Part shown: positions 17,286-29,448 of the stretch, one piece after another
Position numbering within the stretch: the stretch's first letter is position 1
Layout of the letters: each line of letters starts with the position of its first letter
Origin: Pseudoxanthomonas suwonensis 11-1
Lineage (GTDB): Bacteria; Pseudomonadota; Gammaproteobacteria; Xanthomonadales; Xanthomonadaceae
Assembly: GCF_000185965.1 (NCBI RefSeq)
Contig: NC_014924.1
Location: 744,001-808,000, forward strand
DNA: 64,000 nucleotides
Direction: 5' to 3'
Made by a program: the position numbers and the translations under genes
Notes under the pieces: generated by a model
The model's input: only the letters and a program-made list of their open reading frames with translations
Told to the model about the DNA's origin: nothing
Database searches by the model: none

Positions 17286-20200
17286 ATGAGCCCGCCCGAC
17301 TTCCATCCCGCCATTGCCCGCTGGTTCGATGCCGCCTTTCCGGGTCCCACGGAGGCGCAGGTCGCCGCGTGGCCGGCAATCATGGCCGGGCGCAGCACCC
17401 TGGTGGCCGCGCCCACCGGCTCGGGCAAGACCCTGACCGCGTTCCTCGCGGCGATCGATGCCCTGGTGCGCGAGTCGCAGCAACAGGGCGGCCTGCCCGA
17501 CGAGACCCGGGTGCTGTACGTCTCGCCGCTGAAGGCGCTGTCAAACGACATCGCCCTTAACCTGGAGGCGCCGCTGGCCGGGATTGGCGCGGCGCTGCGC
17601 GAGCTGGGCCTGCCCGAGGCCGGGATCCGCACCGCGGTGCGCACCGGCGACACCCCGCAGTCCGAACGCGCGCGCCTGCGCCGCAAGCCGCCGCATATCC
17701 TGGTGACCACGCCGGAATCGCTGTACGTGCTGCTGTGCTCCGAATCCGGGCGGGCGATGCTGGGCACGGTGCGCAGCGTGATCGTCGACGAGATCCACGC
17801 CCTGGCCGGGAACAAGCGCGGCAGCCACCTGGCGCTTTCGCTGGAGCGGCTGCAGGCGCTGTGCGCACGGCCGCTGGTGCGGATCGGCCTGTCGGCCACG
17901 CAGAAACCGGTGGAGGAGGTGGCGCGCTTCCTGGTCGGCGCCGGCAACGTGTATCCCGGTCGTGGGCAACTGCCCACCACGGGGGGCGACTGGCAGCGCG
18001 GCGGGGCGGTGCATGGCGGCACGGCCACCCGCGACGTACCCGACTGCGCGATCGTCGACATCGGCTACACCCGCCAGCGCGACCTGGCGCTGGAAGTGCC
18101 GCCCACGCCGCTGTCGGCGGTGATGTCCAACGACCAGTGGGAGCAGGTCTACCTGCGCGTGGCCGGACTGGTGCGCGAGCACCGCACGACGCTGGTGTTC
18201 GTGAACACCCGGCGCATGGCCGAGCGCGCCGCGTTCCACCTCGGGCGCCTGCTCGGGCACGACGCGGTGGCCACCCACCACGGCAGCCTGTCGAAGGAGC
18301 TGCGGCTGGATGCCGAGCAGAAGCTCAAGCGCGGCCAGCTGCAGGTGCTGGTCGCCACCGCTTCGCTGGAACTGGGCCTGGATATCGGCGACGTCGACCT
18401 GGTCTGCCAGTTCGGTTCGCCGCGCTCGATCGCCGCCTTCCTGCAGCGCGCCGGGCGTTCCGGCCACCACGTCGGCGGCGTGCCGCGCGCGCGCCTGTTC
18501 CCCACCACCCGCGAGGACCTGGTCGAGTGCGCCGCACTGCTGGACTGCGTGCGCCGCGGCGAGCTGGACGCGCTCAGGGTGCCGGAGGCGCCGCTGGACG
18601 TGCTGGCGCAGCAGATCGTGGCCGAGGTCGCCGCGCGGGAGTGGGACGAGGGCGAGCTGTTCGAATGCCTGCGCCGGGCGTGGCCGTATGCCGCCCTCGA
18701 ACGCGGACGCTACGACGAGGTGGTGGCGATGCTGGCCGGCGGCTTCAGCGACCGCCGCGGCGCGCGTGCCGGCTGGGTGCACCGCGACGCCGTGCACCAC
18801 CGCCTGCGCGGGCGCGAGGGTGCGCGCCGGGTCGCGACCATGTCCGGCGGGACCATTCCCGAGACCGGCGACTACTCGGTGGTACTGGAACCGCAGTCCA
18901 GCTTCGTCGGCACGGTCAACGAGGATTTCGCGGTCGAGAGCATGGCTGGCGATGTTTTCCAGCTGGGCAACACCAGCTACCGCATCCTGCGGGTCGAACC
19001 GGGCAAGCTGCGCGTGGAGGATGCGCAGGGCCAGCCGCCCAGCATTCCGTTCTGGCTGGGCGAGGCGCCCGGGCGCAGCGACGAGCTGTCGCTGGGCGTG
19101 TCGCGGCTGCGTGCGGAAGTCGCGGCATGGCTGGCAGGCACGGAGGACGGAGCGGAACACCCGGTGACGCTGGCGCCCGGACGCATCGCCGCCGCGCAAC
19201 GCTGGCTGCGCGACGAGGTCGGGTTGGACGAGGCAGCGGCGCGCCAGCTGGTGGACTACCTCGGCGCCAGCCTGGTGGCGCTCGGCGCCATGCCGACCCA
19301 GGAGACCCTCGTGCTGGAGCGGTTCTTCGACGAGACCGGTTCCACCCACCTCGTCGTACACAGTCCCTGGGGCAGCCGGCTCAACCGCGCCTGGGGCCTG
19401 GCCCTGCGCAAGCGCTTCTGCCGCCAGTTCAACTTCGAGCTGCAGGCGGCGGCGACCGAGGACGCCATCGTCCTGTCGCTGTCGACCAGCCACAGTTTCC
19501 CGCTGGCCGAGGTCGCCAGGTACCTGCATTCCTCGTCGGCGGCCGACGTGCTGGTGCAGGCGCTGCTGGACGCGCCGCTGTTCGCGGTGCGCTGGCGCTG
19601 GAACGCCGGCACGGCGCTGGCCCTGCCGCGCTTCTCCGGCGGCAAGCGGGTGCCGCCGCAGCTGCAGCGGATGAAGTCCGAGGACCTGCTGGCCACGGTG
19701 TTCCCCGACCAGGTCGCCTGCCTGGAGAACATCGTCGGCGAGCGCGAGGTGCCGGACCATCCACTGGTCGCGCAGACCCTGCACGACTGCCTGCACGAGG
19801 CCATGGACCTGGACGGTTGGCTGGAGGTGTTGCGTGGGCTCGAATCCGGGCGCATCGCGGTGGTCGCGCGCGACCTGGCCGCGCCGTCGCCGATCGCGGC
19901 CGAGGCGATCAATGCGCGGCCCTATGCCTTCCTCGACGACGCCCCGCTGGAGGAGCGTCGCACCCAGGCGGTGCAGTCGCGGCGCTATGCCGACCCGGAG
20001 TCGGCCTCGGACCTTGGCCGGCTCGATGCCGAGGCCATCGAACAGGTGCGCGTCGACGCATGGCCACGTGCCCATGCCGCCGACGGCATGCACGAGGTGC
20101 TGACCGGGCTGGGCTTCCTGACCGAGGACGAAGCACGGCGCGAAGCGCACTGGCCGGCGCTGCTGCGCGTGCTGGCGGACGAAGGGCGCGCCACCTCCGT

Positions 20201-21782
20201 CGAGGCAAAAGGCCAGCAGTGGTGGGTCGCGGTCGAGCGCCTGCCGCAGCTGCTGGCGCTGCATCCGCAGGCGAACCAGGAGCCGGTACCCAGGGTGCCG
20301 GAAGAGTTCGCGCGGGTGCCGTGGAGTACGGAGGATGCGCGGGTCGCGCTGCTGCGCTCGCGGCTGACGGCGCTGGGGCCAGTCACCGTGACCGCGCTGG
20401 CCGCCAGCCTGGCGTTGCCGCCCTCTGCCATCGAGCAAGCGCTGCTGGCGCTGCAGACCCAGGGTTATGCGATGCAGGGTCGCTTCACGCCCGGCGCGCG
20501 CGAGCAGGAGTGGTGCGAGCGTTACCTGCTGGCGCGCATCCATCGGCTCACGCTCAAGCGCCTGCGCCGCGAGATCGAGCCGGTGGCGCCACGCGATTTC
20601 ATGCGCTTCCTGTTCGAGTGGCAGCGCGTCGCCCCGGAAGCGCGGGTGAGCGGACCGGAAGCGCTGGCCGACGTGCTGGCGCAGTTGGAAGGCTACGAGG
20701 CGCCGGCGCCAGCCTGGGAGGCGGAGATCCTGCCGGCGCGCGTGCGTGACTACGCCAGCACCTGGCTGGACGACCAGTGCACCGCCGGGCGCACGCTGTG
20801 GACCCGGCTGCGCGCGGCCGGTAGCGAGGCCGAGGGCAACCGCGCCGGCGCTTCGCTGCGCAACACCCCGGTGCTGTTGCTGCCGCGGCGGCATGTGCAG
20901 CACTGGGCGGCGCTGGCGCCGCCGCTGGATGCTGGACTGCCCGGGGTTTCCTCGCGTGCGCGCAAGGTGGCCGGATACCTGGCCGAGCACGGTGCCTCGT
21001 TCTTCGACGAACTGCTGGAGGCCACCCGCCTGTTGGGTACCGAGCTGGAGGACGCGCTGGCCGAGCTGGTGGCACGGGGAGTGGCGCATTGCGACAGCTT
21101 CGCCGGCCTGCGCGCGCTGCTGGTGCCGCCGTCCAAACGCCCTTCGCCGGGTCGCGGCCGCCGTCGCGGCTCGCTGCACACCATCGAGGATGCGGGACGC
21201 TGGGCGCTGGTGCGCAGGCCTGCGCCAGTGGAGGAGGACGGCGCTGCGACGCGCCGGCGCCCGGATGCGGAAGCCGTGGAGCACGTCGCCCGCGTGCTGC
21301 TGCGCCGCTACGGCGTGGTCGGCTGGCGCATCCTCGAACGCGAGGCGGCCTGGCTGCCGCCGTGGCGCGAACTGCTGCGCGTCTACCATCGCCTGGAGGC
21401 GCGGGGCGAGGTGCGTGGCGGGCGCTTCATCGAGGGCCTGAGCGGCGAACAGTTCGCATTGCCGGAAGCGATCGCGCCGCTGCGCAAGGTGCGCAACCGG
21501 CCCTTGGACGGGCAACTGGTCGAGGTCAGTGCGCTGGATCCGCTAAACCTCTCCGGCACCCTGCTGGCGGGGGAAAAAGTGCCGCGCATCGGTGGCGCGC
21601 GACTGCTTTGTCGCGATGGCGTGCCGGTGGCCGCGCGCGTTGCCGGCGAGGTGCGACTCCTCACCACGCTGGAACCGGCAGTCGAGGAGGAAGTGCGCAG
21701 GCGCCTGTCCGGCGAGCCCGAATCCGGGCTGGAGGCGCTGCTGGCGAGGATCCAGGCCGGCCTGCCGCAGCCTGCGCGCTGA
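17286..21782 (+). CDS. lhr: large Lhr-family ATP-dependent helicase
   Basis: A 1498-residue superfamily 2 helicase of the Lhr (long helicase-related) group, close to the length of E. coli Lhr. The N-terminal RecA domain has Walker A APTGSGKT (about 42-49) and the Asp box [13 protein letters not shown] near residue 168. The second domain has [16 protein letters not shown] and the motif [11 protein letters not shown] near 387. It continues with the winged-helix and Lhr core, then the long C-terminal extension (about residues 900-1498) characteristic of the bacterial protein. It unwinds RNA:DNA hybrids with 3'-5' polarity and is linked to repair. ATG 17286 is just before the family N-terminus. 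It converges on recQ, with 21 nt between stops. Confidence 0.93.
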   Translation: MSPPDFHPAIARWFDAAFPGPTEAQVAAWPAIMAGRSTLVAAPTGSGKTLTAFLAAIDALVRESQQQGGLPDETRVLYVSPLKALSNDIALNLEAPLAGIGAALRELGLPEAGIRTAVRTGDTPQSERARLRRKPPHILVTTPESLYVLLCSESGRAMLGTVRSVIVDEIHALAGNKRGSHLALSLERLQALCARPLVRIGLSATQKPVEEVARFLVGAGNVYPGRGQLPTTGGDWQRGGAVHGGTATRDVPDCAIVDIGYTRQRDLALEVPPTPLSAVMSNDQWEQVYLRVAGLVREHRTTLVFVNTRRMAERAAFHLGRLLGHDAVATHHGSLSKELRLDAEQKLKRGQLQVLVATASLELGLDIGDVDLVCQFGSPRSIAAFLQRAGRSGHHVGGVPRARLFPTTREDLVECAALLDCVRRGELDALRVPEAPLDVLAQQIVAEVAAREWDEGELFECLRRAWPYAALERGRYDEVVAMLAGGFSDRRGARAGWVHRDAVHHRLRGREGARRVATMSGGTIPETGDYSVVLEPQSSFVGTVNEDFAVESMAGDVFQLGNTSYRILRVEPGKLRVEDAQGQPPSIPFWLGEAPGRSDELSLGVSRLRAEVAAWLAGTEDGAEHPVTLAPGRIAAAQRWLRDEVGLDEAAARQLVDYLGASLVALGAMPTQETLVLERFFDETGSTHLVVHSPWGSRLNRAWGLALRKRFCRQFNFELQAAATEDAIVLSLSTSHSFPLAEVARYLHSSSAADVLVQALLDAPLFAVRWRWNAGTALALPRFSGGKRVPPQLQRMKSEDLLATVFPDQVACLENIVGEREVPDHPLVAQTLHDCLHEAMDLDGWLEVLRGLESGRIAVVARDLAAPSPIAAEAINARPYAFLDDAPLEERRTQAVQSRRYADPESASDLGRLDAEAIEQVRVDAWPRAHAADGMHEVLTGLGFLTEDEARREAHWPALLRVLADEGRATSVEAKGQQWWVAVERLPQLLALHPQANQEPVPRVPEEFARVPWSTEDARVALLRSRLTALGPVTVTALAASLALPPSAIEQALLALQTQGYAMQGRFTPGAREQEWCERYLLARIHRLTLKRLRREIEPVAPRDFMRFLFEWQRVAPEARVSGPEALADVLAQLEGYEAPAPAWEAEILPARVRDYASTWLDDQCTAGRTLWTRLRAAGSEAEGNRAGASLRNTPVLLLPRRHVQHWAALAPPLDAGLPGVSSRARKVAGYLAEHGASFFDELLEATRLLGTELEDALAELVARGVAHCDSFAGLRALLVPPSKRPSPGRGRRRGSLHTIEDAGRWALVRRPAPVEEDGAATRRRPDAEAVEHVARVLLRRYGVVGWRILEREAAWLPPWRELLRVYHRLEARGEVRGGRFIEGLSGEQFALPEAIAPLRKVRNRPLDGQLVEVSALDPLNLSGTLLAGEKVPRIGGARLLCRDGVPVAARVAGEVRLLTTLEPAVEEEVRRRLSGEPESGLEALLARIQAGLPQPAR

Positions 21783-21803
21783 GCCCGCGCAGGCGGGTAC
21801 CCC

Positions 21804-23675
<1,872 letters not shown>

Positions 23676-23733
23676 GGTCCAAGGATACCGGCGCCCGTGG
23701 GCACCGGCATGAACAATATCGATTGCACCGCGC

Positions 23734-26700
23734 TCAATCCTTCAGTGCGGCCAGCTTCTGCGCCAGCTTCTTGGGCGAGACGCCACCGCGCGAACCCAGC
23801 TCCTGGGCGAACAGCAGCACCCGCAGCTCCTCCACGTCCCAGCGCAGCGACTGCCAGCCCGGCCGGGAGGCCACGCCACGCGCGGTGGCGCCAGCCAGGG
23901 CGTCGGTGAACGGTTTCAGCTCCAGCATCCGGGCCTGGTCGCGGGCCGGATCGCGCATGGCGCGTTCGGCACGCAGGCTCATGCCCCTGAGCCAGCGCGG
24001 GAACTGCGCCAGCGCCTCGGCCGGGGTGTGGCGCAGGAAGCCCGGGTGCACCAGGCGCTCCAGCTGGGCGCGCAGGTCGTCCAGGTTGGCGCCGGCCCAG
24101 CCCATCAGCGGAGCTTCCAGCTGCGGCTTGAGCGTGGCCACCGCGGCGAGGATCTGCTCGGCCAGCTGCAGGCGCTGCATGGCCTCGGCGAACAGCTGGC
24201 GACCGGCGGCCTCGGCCCGCTTCTGGAATGCGGCCCTGTCGCGGATTCCGTCCAGCCCGTCGGCCAGCACCGCATTGAGTGCGGCCTCGACCAGGTCGGC
24301 GCGCAGCTGTTCCTTCTCCTGCGCCTTGTCCTGCGGCGAGCCGCCGAACTGCTCGATCGCCGCGTACAGCAGGCCGAGCTTGGGCGACACCGGCAGCTGC
24401 TTGCGCGCCTGCCGGGCCTTGTCGGCCAGGGCGATGCGCAGCAGCCGATCGACCCCGCGCGGGTGCGCGGCCTCGGCCTGGCCGCGGTCGGCGAACACCC
24501 GCAGCACCGCGTGCGTGCCTTCGTCCACCAACGCCGGGAAGCCGGGCACGCCGGCGTCGCCGGTGACCTGCAGCGGCAGCGGCTCCTCGGGGAACTCGCG
24601 CAGCTCGCGGGTGCTGGTGGCCAGGGTGTTGGCGGCGCGGGCGGCGAAGGCGCGCGCTGCACGCTCGCCGAAGCGCGCGCGCAGGTCGTCCAGGTCGCGC
24701 GACTCGGCCAGCACCTTGCCGCCGCGGTCCGGCAGTTCGCGCAGGCGCAGGTTCATGCGCAGGTGCGGCTCCAGCGCCGCCTCGTCGAAGTCCAGCGCCG
24801 CCACCGGGCTGCCGGTGGTCCTGCTGAGGAAACGCGCCAGCTCGCCGGCGATGGAATCGGCCGTGGCCTGCGCGAATGCCTCGGCGAAAGCCCGGCCGAA
24901 GTCCGGCGCCGGCACGTAGTTGCGGCGCATGGCCTTGGGCAGGGTGCGGATCAGGCCGGCGGCCTTGTCGGCGACGAAGCCCGGCGCCAGCCAGGACAGC
25001 CGCGCCGGGTCCAGCGCGTTGAGCAGCGGCAGCGGCACCTCCAGGGTGACGCCGTCGTCGGCCGCGCCCGGCTCGAACCTGTAGTGCAGCGGCAGGCGCG
25101 CGTCGCCCAGCGCGAAGTACTTCGGATACAGGTCGCCCTGCTGGCCCTCGCCCGGCAGCAGGTCGGCCAGCGACCAGCGCAGGGCCCGCTTCTTCTCCTG
25201 CTCCAGCTTGCGGTACCAGGCATCCAGGCCGGTGGCCGAGTGGATCTCGGCCGGGACGCGGTCCAGGTACCAGCGCGCCTGCCAGTCCTCGTCGGCGACC
25301 AGGCCGGCGCGGCGCAGCTTGGCTTCCTCCTCGCGCGCCTGTTCGAGGGTCTTGAGGTTGGCGGCGACGAACGAGGCTTTCGTGTCGATCTCGCCGGGAA
25401 TCAGCGCCTGGCGCACGAACAGGTCGTGGGCGCCGGCCGGGTCGATGCGGCCGTAGTGCACCGGGCGCTTGGGTGCCAGCACCAGGCCGAACAGGCTGAT
25501 CTGCTCGGAGGCCAGCACGTTGCCCTGCGCGCGCGACCAACGCGGGTCGAAGTGCTTGCGTGCCAGCAGGTGCGGCAGCTCGGCGATTGCCCAATCCGGC
25601 TCGATCGTCGCGGCAGTCAGGCCCCAGACCTTCTGCGTGTCCAGCAGGGTCGCGACCAGCACCCACGGCGGCGGCTTCTTCGCCAGCGGTGAGGCCGGGA
25701 ACAGCTGGAAGCGGCGCTGGCGCGGCGCCTGGAAGTCGCCCTTCTCGGTGCGATGGCCCAGCTGGGTCGGCAGGCCGGCGATCAGGGCGCGGTGCAGCGA
25801 CTGGTAGGCGGCCGCGCGTTCCCTGGCCGGGACTGCAAAACCGGGGTCAGAGTCGGTTTTCCCCGGCTTCCTGCCGCCGCCCTGCTTGTCCTGTTGGAAA
25901 ACCGACTCTGACCCCGGTTTTGCGGTCTGCTCCGTCTTGCCCTCGCGCGCCAGGCGCGCGGCGCGGTGCAGCTCGCCGCGGGTGGGGCGGCTGCCCTCGC
26001 GGGCTTCGGTTGCCGCCGGTGCACCGGCCAGCAGCGGCAGCAGGGAGCGTTCCGGCTCCTCCTCACGCCAGCCCAGCTCGTTGCACAGCAGCTTGAGCTG
26101 GCGGTGCAGCTCACGCCATTCGCGCATGCGCAGGAAGCCAAGGAAGCGCTTGCCGCACCAGTCGCGCAGCTTCGACTGGGTCAGCTCGCCATGGGCGTCG
26201 TCGTAGGCCTGCCACAGGCGCAGGATGCCGACGAACTCCGAGCGCTGGTCGGCGAACTGCGCATGCGCGTTGTCGGCGGCCTCGCGCGCTTCCGGCGGGC
26301 GCTCGCGTGGATCCTGCACGCCGAGGAAGGCGGCGATCGGCAGCATCGCGCGCAGGCAGCCATGCGCCTGCGCCGCCACCAGCATGCGCGAGAGCTTCAC
26401 GTCCACCGGCAGGCGCGCCATCTGCCGGCCGATCGCGGTCAGGCGGCGCTGGCCGCTGCCGGAATCCTCGACCGCGCCCAGCTCGAGCAGCTGCTGCCAG
26501 CCGTCGGCGATGGCGCGCTCGTCCGGCGGTTCCAGGAACGGGAAGTCCTCGATCCGGCCCAGGCCCAGGTGGAGCATGCGCAGGATCACGCCGGCCAGGC
26601 TGGAGCGGCGGATCTCCGGATCGGTGAACTCCGGCCGCGAGAGGAAATCGGCTTCCGAGTACAGGCGGTAGCACACGCCCTCGGACACGCGTCCGCAGCG

Positions 26701-27954
26701 GCCCTTGCGCTGGTTTGCGCTGGCCTGGCTGACCGGCTCCACGTGCAGGCGGTCGATCTTCGAGCGCGGGCTGTAGCGCTTGATCCGCGCGTCGCCCGGG
26801 TCGATGACGTAGCGGATGCGCGGCACCGTCAGCGAGGTTTCGGCGACGTTGGTGGCAAGCACGATGCGCCGCTGCGGGCCGGGGTTGAACACCCGGTCCT
26901 GGTCCTTGGCCGAGAGCCGCGCGTACAGCGGCAGCACTTCGGTCGAGCGGTACTGGCGCTTCTCCAGGGCGCGGTGCAGGTCGCGGATCTCGCGTTCGCC
27001 GGGCAGGAACACCAGCACGTCGCCGCGCGGGTCCCCGGCGGTGATCTCGTCCACCGCGGCGGTGATTGCCGACAACGGATCAGCCTCGCGCTCCGGGCGC
27101 GGACGCCGCGCAGCGGAGCCCCGGCCGGGCTGCGGCGGCGCCTGGGACTCCTCGCCCGGAGCCTCCGGCGGCCGGTAGCGCACTTCCACCGGATAGGTGC
27201 GGCCGGCGACCTCGACCACCGGCGCGTCGTCGAAGTGGCGCGCGAAGCGGGCGGTATCGATCGTCGCCGAGGTGACGATCAGCTTCAGGTCCGGGCGCTT
27301 GCGCAGCAGCTGCTTGAGGTAGCCCAGCAGGAAGTCGATGTTGAGGCTGCGCTCGTGGGCCTCGTCGACGATGATCGTGTCGTAGGCCGACAGCCAACGG
27401 TCGGAGGCGATCTCCGCCAGCAGGATGCCGTCGGTCATGAACTTGATCCGGGTGTCCGCGCCGACGTTGTCGGTGAAGCGCACCTGGTAGCCGACCAGCC
27501 CGCCCAGCGGGGTCTTCAACTCCTCGGCCACGCGCGCGGCCACTGCGCGGGCGGCGATCCGGCGCGGCTGGGTACAGCCAATGCTGCCGGCCACGCCGCG
27601 CCCGGCGGCCAAGCACAGCTTGGGCAGCTGGGTGGTCTTGCCGGAGCCCGTCTCGCCCGCCACCACCACCACCTGGTGGGTGCGCACCAGTTCGACGATG
27701 CGTTCGGCCTCCGCGGTGATCGGCAGCGCCGGATCCAGGGTGATCGGCGGCAGGCCTTCGGCCCGCGCCCGACAGGCGGCAACCGAGGCGGCCAGGGCCT
27801 GCTCGAAGCGCGCGCGCAGTTCCGCGTCGGCCGGCTTGCCTCGCCAGCGCGACCACATGCCGTGCAGGCGACCGCGGTCGCGGCTCAGGGCGCCGGATAT
27901 CGCAACCCGACCATCGTCGAGGGCCTTGCGCAGGTCGTCGGGTATCGATTCCAT
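23734..27954 (-). CDS. hrpA: ATP-dependent RNA helicase HrpA
   Basis: A 1406-residue DEAH-box RNA helicase. Walker A is [13 protein letters not shown], the DEAH box is [12 protein letters not shown], motif III is TSATID and motif VI is [12 protein letters not shown]2 and OB-fold domains and a long DUF3418 C-terminal region follow. HrpA resolves stalled or collided ribosomes on mRNA. The length is somewhat above the usual 1300 or so. Part of the excess is an in-frame segment at about residues 676-709 encoded by a near-perfect palindrome (25831-25927). That segment sits in the linker before [12 protein letters not shown] and does not interrupt a known motif, so function is probably kept. It starts 100 nt upstream of the divergent dps gene. 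Confidence 0.95.
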   Translation of the reverse strand: MESIPDDLRKALDDGRVAISGALSRDRGRLHGMWSRWRGKPADAELRARFEQALAASVAACRARAEGLPPITLDPALPITAEAERIVELVRTHQVVVVAGETGSGKTTQLPKLCLAAGRGVAGSIGCTQPRRIAARAVAARVAEELKTPLGGLVGYQVRFTDNVGADTRIKFMTDGILLAEIASDRWLSAYDTIIVDEAHERSLNIDFLLGYLKQLLRKRPDLKLIVTSATIDTARFARHFDDAPVVEVAGRTYPVEVRYRPPEAPGEESQAPPQPGRGSAARRPRPEREADPLSAITAAVDEITAGDPRGDVLVFLPGEREIRDLHRALEKRQYRSTEVLPLYARLSAKDQDRVFNPGPQRRIVLATNVAETSLTVPRIRYVIDPGDARIKRYSPRSKIDRLHVEPVSQASANQRKGRCGRVSEGVCYRLYSEADFLSRPEFTDPEIRRSSLAGVILRMLHLGLGRIEDFPFLEPPDERAIADGWQQLLELGAVEDSGSGQRRLTAIGRQMARLPVDVKLSRMLVAAQAHGCLRAMLPIAAFLGVQDPRERPPEAREAADNAHAQFADQRSEFVGILRLWQAYDDAHGELTQSKLRDWCGKRFLGFLRMREWRELHRQLKLLCNELGWREEEPERSLLPLLAGAPAATEAREGSRPTRGELHRAARLAREGKTEQTAKPGSESVFQQDKQGGGRKPGKTDSDPGFAVPARERAAAYQSLHRALIAGLPTQLGHRTEKGDFQAPRQRRFQLFPASPLAKKPPPWVLVATLLDTQKVWGLTAATIEPDWAIAELPHLLARKHFDPRWSRAQGNVLASEQISLFGLVLAPKRPVHYGRIDPAGAHDLFVRQALIPGEIDTKASFVAANLKTLEQAREEEAKLRRAGLVADEDWQARWYLDRVPAEIHSATGLDAWYRKLEQEKKRALRWSLADLLPGEGQQGDLYPKYFALGDARLPLHYRFEPGAADDGVTLEVPLPLLNALDPARLSWLAPGFVADKAAGLIRTLPKAMRRNYVPAPDFGRAFAEAFAQATADSIAGELARFLSRTTGSPVAALDFDEAALEPHLRMNLRLRELPDRGGKVLAESRDLDDLRARFGERAARAFAARAANTLATSTRELREFPEEPLPLQVTGDAGVPGFPALVDEGTHAVLRVFADRGQAEAAHPRGVDRLLRIALADKARQARKQLPVSPKLGLLYAAIEQFGGSPQDKAQEKEQLRADLVEAALNAVLADGLDGIRDRAAFQKRAEAAGRQLFAEAMQRLQLAEQILAAVATLKPQLEAPLMGWAGANLDDLRAQLERLVHPGFLRHTPAEALAQFPRWLRGMSLRAERAMRDPARDQARMLELKPFTDALAGATARGVASRPGWQSLRWDVEELRVLLFAQELGSRGGVSPKKLAQKLAALKD
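25831..25927. repeat. 97-bp palindromic element inserted in frame within hrpA
   Basis: Two 32-nt arms (25831-25862 and 25896-25927) are inverted copies differing at one base, with a 33-nt spacer. Each arm contains the core AACCGGGGTCAGAGTCGG. The core GGGGTCAGAGT resembles the palindromic repeats I associate with RAYT transposases in gammaproteobacteria, so this looks like a mobile REPIN-type element. In the gene the arms encode AKPGSESVF and GKTDSDPGF around a Gly/Lys-rich spacer, and the frame stays open through both. Confidence 0.85.
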
Positions 27955-28054
27955 CTATCGGGCCGTGTGAAACTTTGCATAACGCGTGCGGAGTTAGTGT
28001 CTATTCTGACAGTCCCCACCACTTCCGTGGACCCAAGCCCCCAAGGAGCGACCC

Positions 28055-28618
28055 ATGGCAAAGGCCAAGCCCGCCACGAAAAAGACCTCTTCCACCACCA
28101 AGGCGCGCAAGACCAGCGCGATCGACCCGGTGGCGTCCTCCTCGCGCATCGAGATCGGCATCGACGCCAGCGACCGCAAGGAGATCGCCGAGGGCCTGGC
28201 GCGCTTCCTCGCAGATGCCTTCACCCTGTACCTGAAGACCCACAACTTCCACTGGAACGTGACCGGTCCGATGTTCAACTCGCTCCACGTGATGTTCGAG
28301 GAGCAGTACACCGAGCAGTGGAACGCCCTCGACGACGTCGCCGAGCGCACTCGCGCGCTGGGCTTCAACGCGCCGGGCTCCTACGCTGAATTCATCGCCC
28401 TGACCTCGATCCGCGAGGAAGAGGGCGCCAATGGCGTGCCGGACTGGAAGGGCATGGTCCAGCAGCTGGTGGAGGGCAACGAGGCCGTGTGCCGCACCGC
28501 GCGCAGCGTGCTCAAGACCGCCGACGATGCTGGCGACGACCCGACCGTGGACCTGCTGACCCAGCGCCTGCAGACCCACGAAAAGTACGCCTGGATGCTG
28601 CGCTCGCTGCTCGAGTGA
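28055..28618 (+). CDS. dps: Dps family DNA-binding ferritin-like protein
   Basis: A 187-residue ferritin-like protein that stores iron using peroxide and coats DNA under stress. The Dps ferroxidase pattern is present (LKTHNFHWNVTGPMF, then EEQYTEQWNALDDVAERTRALG). The N-terminal tail is unusually long and Lys-rich (about 40 residues: AKAKPATKKTSSTTKARK), of the type that binds DNA directly. The ATG at 28055 has AAGGAG about 7 nt upstream. The gene is monocistronic, followed by a hairpin terminator, and divergent from hrpA. Confidence 0.95.
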   Translation: MAKAKPATKKTSSTTKARKTSAIDPVASSSRIEIGIDASDRKEIAEGLARFLADAFTLYLKTHNFHWNVTGPMFNSLHVMFEEQYTEQWNALDDVAERTRALGFNAPGSYAEFIALTSIREEEGANGVPDWKGMVQQLVEGNEAVCRTARSVLKTADDAGDDPTVDLLTQRLQTHEKYAWMLRSLLE

Positions 28619-28641
28619 CCGGCGCTTTCCCGGCAGGAACG

Positions 28642-28667
28642 ACACGGCCGCCCCTGGGCGGCCGTGT
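28642..28667 (+). terminator. strong hairpin terminator after dps
   Basis: A perfect 12-bp GC-rich stem (ACACGGCCGCCC / GGGCGGCCGTGT) with a minimal loop, 23 nt after the dps stop. The T-rich tail is short (CCGTTCT). It can also serve the opposing gene at 28695, whose stop is 28 nt away. Confidence 0.75.
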
Positions 28668-28694
28668 CCGTTCTGGGCGGCAGGCCCGCCAGCC

Positions 28695-29387
28695 TCAGCG
28701 GATGCGGCGCACCTTGGCCGGGGTGTTGTAGCCCTCCACGCGCAGGAACCAGGCGTTCATCAGGCCGGGCTTGATGGTCACCGCCGGGTCCTGCCTGCGC
28801 ACGCCGTCCAGCCTGGCCGGCTCGATCTGCTCCCAGACCTGGCCATTGGCGAGGGTGTACTGGCGGCCCTTGGCGAAGCCGCGGAACTCGCCGACCAGGG
28901 TGCTGGTGATCGGCTCGGAGGAGCCGAAATCGAAGAAGCCACGGCTTTCCTCGCGCACCTCGCGACGACCCTCCTCGCGGGCCTGCTCGCGGATGCGTTC
29001 CAGCTCGGCCGCATCGACCACGGCAGGGGCTGCCGGGGCGCTGGCAGGTGCGGTTGGTGCCGGCGTCGCGACCGGCGCCGGGGCAGGCGCGGCAGCGGCG
29101 GCAGGCGCGGGCGGAACTGGAGCCTGGGCCACGGGCACCTGCGGCGCTTCCGCCGGCACCATGCCCGTGTCGCGCCGCTGCAGCCAGGCCTCGAGCGCGG
29201 CCAGCTCGGCCGGGCTCAGCTTGTCCAGGCCGGCAGCACGGAATTCGGCGGCGCTCATCTGCTGTCGCAGCGACCCGCTGGCCGCCTCCTCCGCGCCGGC
29301 CACGCCGGCCGCCAGCAGCAGGGCCAGCGACAGGCCGAGCAGGGCCGGCGCGCGTGCCGGCCGCGGAACACGATGACGCAGCTGCAT
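28695..29387 (-). CDS. secreted Ala/Pro-rich protein of unknown function
   Basis: A 230-residue exported protein: Sec signal peptide (ALLGLSLALLLAAGVAGAEE), a helical segment SAAEFRAAGLDKLSPAELAALE of a kind repeatedly seen in xanthomonad exported proteins, a long Ala/Pro/Val linker (about residues 80-125), a charged helix rich in Glu and Arg, and a C-terminal beta domain (TSTLVGEFRGF, ANGQVWEQIEPARL, NAWFLRVEGYNTPAKVRRI). The final part resembles small SH3-like or OB-like periplasmic domains. It starts at ATG 29387 after GGAGGAAC. It is divergent from relA across about 60 nt. Confidence 0.8.
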   Translation of the reverse strand: MQLRHRVPRPARAPALLGLSLALLLAAGVAGAEEAASGSLRQQMSAAEFRAAGLDKLSPAELAALEAWLQRRDTGMVPAEAPQVPVAQAPVPPAPAAAAAPAPAPVATPAPTAPASAPAAPAVVDAAELERIREQAREEGRREVREESRGFFDFGSSEPITSTLVGEFRGFAKGRQYTLANGQVWEQIEPARLDGVRRQDPAVTIKPGLMNAWFLRVEGYNTPAKVRRIR

Positions 29388-29448
29388 GGCTTGTTCCTCC
29401 GGTGTATTGCTCGCTAGTGTAGTCACAACCCCACGCGCCGGAACGGCC

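Noticed and set aside
17735-20749. 1004-residue plus-strand frame overlapping lhr
   Set aside because: Same strand, shifted frame within lhr; Arg/Ala/Gly-rich with no motif, while lhr motifs are intact in its own frame.
17541-21515. 1324-residue open frame on the minus strand
   Set aside because: It lies exactly antisense to lhr. High-GC genes leave the antisense frame free of stops; the product is low-complexity (His/Arg/Gln/Ala-rich) with no domain.
27961-28054. Sigma-70 promoter for dps (TTGCAT ... TATTCT)
   Set aside because: The two boxes are 21 nt apart, too far for a normal promoter; the real one could not be placed.
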